DNA of 64,000 nucleotides from JBDIAG01 sp047974565 (GTDB taxonomy: Bacteria > Actinomycetota > Actinomycetes > Actinomycetales > CAWJMD01), in contig JBKECN010000024.1 of assembly GCA_047974565.1 (NCBI GenBank), positions 124,001 to 188,000 on the forward strand, written 5' to 3'. Shown piece after piece: positions 61,966-64,000 of the stretch (the first letter of the stretch is position 1; every line of letters begins with the position of its first letter). A program made the translations under genes and the position numbers. The notes below the pieces were generated by a model that saw only the letters and a list, made by a program, of their open reading frames with translations, had not been told where the DNA came from and made no database searches.

Positions 61966-62482
61966 GAGTGATCCTTCCACGGGCCAGCGGTGTGGTGAGA
62001 GCGCACGCTGAGGGGCCCGTGTCAAGCACGGTCTCGGTTCTGGCAAGTTCTGGCAGGTCGAGCACGGTCCGGTCCAGGGGCACACAGCGAGGCGCAACGC
62101 GACAGCCTACCGAACTTGCGCACGGAAGTCAACACCTGTCCAACGGGCTCCGGGCGGGCGACCAAATCGGTGCCCAGCACGCCGGAGCGAACAGGCGCTG
62201 CGAACGACAACGATGAAGCCCGGGACGGCCTTCGTCAAGATGTACGCGCGGATTGGGCGAGATTCGCGCCCGTATCGACCACCTTTCGCCGAGCGGTTTG
62301 CGCAAGCCGCTACGAACGGTCGATGCGCTAGATTATTCGGGCTTGCGATAGAAAAACCCGATCCACTCGATGCAAGACTCGCCGGGTTCCCCGACGCAGT
62401 ACGAGATCGGATCCCGCCCGATGCGGTAGGTGTCGGGCACGCACCCGAGAAATCAGCACACCCGTCCCCCTGGAGGAGCTCG
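61966..62482. other. Divergent interval between rpoB and the flavohemoglobin gene
   Basis: 517 bp without a supported gene. It contains the rpoB leader (about 130 nt) and promoter. On the plus strand an AT-rich patch around TAGATTATTC (62329-62338) may hold the hmp promoter, but no -35 at proper spacing was found and no NsrR-like dyad was recognised. Confidence 0.55.
62104..62132 (-). promoter_or_regulatory. Promoter of rpoBC
   Basis: Minus strand TTGACT (62132-62127), a 17-bp spacer and TAGGCT (62109-62104). The predicted start is near 62097, leaving a leader of about 130 nt before the rpoB TTG. Confidence 0.78.
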
Positions 62483-63688
62483 ATGCTGTCACCCACCGCC
62501 CGTCCCGTGATCGAGGCGACCTTGCCCGTCGTCGGGGAGAACATCGGTGAGATCGCCACCCGGTTCTACGCCCACATGTTCGCCGAACACCCCGAACTGC
62601 TGGACGGCACGTTCAACCGGGGCAACCAGGCCTCGGGGGAGCAGCGCCAGTCGCTGGCCGGCTCGATCGCCATCTACGCCACCTGGCTGGTGAAGAACCC
62701 GGACTCCTCACCGCTGTCCCTGCTCACCCGGATCGCCCACAAGCATGCGGCGCTGGGGATCAAGGCGGACGACTACCAGATCGTGCACGACAACCTCTTC
62801 TGGGCGATCGTGGACGTGCTCGGCGAGGCGGTGACCCCGGACGTGGCGGCGGCCTGGGAGGAGGTGTACTGGCTGATGGCCAGCGACCTCATCAACATCG
62901 AACGCGGGCTCTACTCGGCCCGCGGGGTGAGCCCGGAGACGATCTACCGTCCGTGGGAGGTGCTGGAGAAGAACGAGTTCAGCCCGGACGTCACCGAGTA
63001 CGTCGTCGGCCGGATCGACAACCGGATCGTCAAGACCTCGCTTCCGGGCCAGTTCGTCACCCTGCTGATGGACATGCCAGACGGCACCAAGCAGCCACGC
63101 CAGTACTCCCTCACCCGCGCCGACAACGGCCGCACCCGGGCCTTCGCCGTCAAGCGGGTCCGCGAGCGGGAGACCCCGGCCGGCGAGGTCTCCAACCTGC
63201 TGCTGGACACGGTCGGCGTCGGTGACGTCGTGGTCACCTCGCTGCCCTTCGGCGCCATCGTCCTGGACGACGGCGGCACCCCGGTGGTGTTCTGCACCGC
63301 GGGGATCGGCTGCACCACCAGCGCCGGCATGCTCTCGCACTTGGCGCTGGCTGAGTCGACGCTGGATGTCACTGTGCTGCACGCAGATTCGCGCGAGCCG
63401 TCGTTCGCGCTGCGCAGCCAGATCGAGGCGGACGTGGCTGCCCTGAGCAATGCCCGGCTGCACACCTTCTACGAGGACGACGAGGGCGCGGTGGGCGCCG
63501 GCACCATCCACCGCGGCCTGATGGACCTGTCCACCATCGACCTGCCCGGCGATGCGGACTATTACCTGTGTGGGCCGGTGCCCTTCATGCAGTCGGTGCG
63601 CTCGCAGCTCATCGAGGCCGGGGTGCCGGCCAAGGCGATCCAGTACGAGGTCTTCGGCCCGGACCTGTGGCAGGCGGACGAAAGCTGA
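62483..63688 (+). CDS. hmp: Flavohemoglobin (nitric oxide dioxygenase)
   Basis: The ATG at 62483, with GGAGGAG 5 bp upstream, gives 401 residues. The globin domain (about 1-138) has Tyr29 in RFYAHMF at position B10 and the proximal histidine in AHKHAALGIKADDY near residue 88. The FAD site is RQYSLT near 210, and the NAD(P)H site includes TAGIGCTTSAGML. The end EVFGPDLW matches the family. It converts NO and O2 to nitrate and protects from nitrosative stress in the cytoplasm. It is divergent from rpoB and convergent with rplL. Confidence 0.95.
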   Translation: MLSPTARPVIEATLPVVGENIGEIATRFYAHMFAEHPELLDGTFNRGNQASGEQRQSLAGSIAIYATWLVKNPDSSPLSLLTRIAHKHAALGIKADDYQIVHDNLFWAIVDVLGEAVTPDVAAAWEEVYWLMASDLINIERGLYSARGVSPETIYRPWEVLEKNEFSPDVTEYVVGRIDNRIVKTSLPGQFVTLLMDMPDGTKQPRQYSLTRADNGRTRAFAVKRVRERETPAGEVSNLLLDTVGVGDVVVTSLPFGAIVLDDGGTPVVFCTAGIGCTTSAGMLSHLALAESTLDVTVLHADSREPSFALRSQIEADVAALSNARLHTFYEDDEGAVGAGTIHRGLMDLSTIDLPGDADYYLCGPVPFMQSVRSQLIEAGVPAKAIQYEVFGPDLWQADES

Positions 63689-63700
63689 CCTGACCGGGCA

Positions 63701-63760
63701 CCCAGGGCGTAAGGCCGGCGTCCCAGAGCGTAAGGGCCGACCCCGAGGCTTAAGGGTCTG
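63701..63760. repeat. Three imperfect tandem repeats of about 20 bp
   Basis: Units starting CCCAGGGCGTAAGG (63701), CCCAGAGCGTAAGGG (63722) and CCCGAGGCTTAAGGG (63742) follow one another just after the hmp stop and lead directly into the long inverted repeat. Confidence 0.6.
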
Positions 63761-63794
63761 CCAACGTCGCGATATGTGACGACGTTGGCAGACC
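63755..63794. repeat. Perfect 14-bp inverted repeat with a 12-bp spacer
   Basis: GGTCTGCCAACGTC and GACGTTGGCAGACC are exact reverse complements around GCGATATGTGAC. It lies between the convergent hmp and rplL genes. It could form a long RNA hairpin and end hmp transcription, but has no T-tract; a dispersed palindromic element is an alternative. Confidence 0.75.
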
Positions 63795-63844
63795 GTAGCC
63801 CGCGGCCCGCAGCAGCAGCGCTGGGCAGCGTATGACCGCGACGC

Positions 63845-63878
63845 CGAAGGCCCCCACCGTTCCCGGTGGGGGCCTTCG
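63845..63878 (-). terminator. rplL terminator hairpin
   Basis: CGAAGGCCCCCACC and GGTGGGGGCCTTCG form a perfect 14-bp stem with a 6-nt loop, 38 bp after the rplL stop. Its strength suggests it also shields hmp. Confidence 0.85.
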
Positions 63879-63916
63879 ATGCATCCGCGGTCAGGCGGCG
63901 CGAGAGTGCCTCGGTC

Positions 63917-64000
63917 TCACTTGACCTCGACGGAGGCGCCGGCGCCCTCGAGGGCAGCCTTGGCCTTCTCGGCGGCCTCCTTGTTGACCTTCTCCACGAC
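63917..64000 (-). CDS. rplL: 50S ribosomal protein L7/L12, C-terminal fragment (5' end outside the window)
   Basis: Twenty-seven codons and a stop are present on the minus strand. They read VVEKVNKEAAEKAKAALEG then AGASVEVK, the conserved last helix and strand of L7/L12. The protein forms the ribosomal stalk that recruits translation factors. Position next to rpoBC fits the usual rplJL-rpoBC order, here interrupted by hmp. Confidence 0.92.
   Translation of the reverse strand, partial: VVEKVNKEAAEKAKAALEGAGASVEVK

Overview
This window comes from a high-GC Actinomycetota chromosome. The RpoC has the coiled, charged insert of about 90 residues typical of actinobacterial beta-prime subunits, rpoB opens with a TTG codon as is common in the group, and -10 elements are of the TANNNT type. 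The sequence does not settle the genus; Micrococcales-like is a guess. No rRNA, tRNA, IS element, phage or CRISPR array is visible.

Region 1 (1-45,000) is a large extracellular polysaccharide locus made of several transcription units. It opens with the tail of an AMP-forming acyl ligase, a PLP decarboxylase and an acyl carrier protein, a trio that resembles systems that build and modify a carrier-bound amino acid. Next come a giant Tat-exported protein with four DUF4082-type modules, a Wzx-type flippase and three glycosyltransferases. A secreted beta-helix protein follows, then an O-antigen polymerase, two Wzz-like chain-length proteins, a polysaccharide deacetylase, a GNAT acyltransferase, another beta-helix protein and a glycosyltransferase. 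A tightly overlapped minus-strand operon (27,702 to 20,722) makes an amino or acylamino sugar nucleotide: Gfo/Idh/MocA dehydrogenase, NAD epimerase, two DegT aminotransferases, a NeuD/PglD-type acetyltransferase and two GT2 enzymes. A plus-strand operon (28,202-34,869) carries GT4, a second flippase, two sulfotransferases and an unusual aminoglycoside-phosphotransferase-like/GT4 fusion. A second polymerase, two related GH-A clan hydrolases, a secreted beta-propeller protein, a third chain-length-like protein and a Tat lipoprotein esterase complete it. Two flippases, two polymerases and three PCP-like proteins suggest two export lines, and the sulfotransferases suggest that at least one product is sulfated.

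Region 2 (45,000-49,800) is the conserved str operon on the minus strand (rpsL-rpsG-fusA-tuf), with a good promoter at 49,768-49,796 and a bidirectional hairpin terminator after tuf.

Region 3 (50,000-54,370) is accessory. It holds a secreted SGNH hydrolase, an APC amino acid permease with an inverted repeat upstream, a 714-bp array of 14 nearly identical palindromes spaced near whole helical turns, and a conserved protein of unknown function. The palindrome array is the most unusual structure seen.

Region 4 (54,400-64,000) holds rpoC and rpoB (minus strand), a divergent flavohemoglobin gene, a long perfect inverted repeat, and the 3' end of rplL running off the window.
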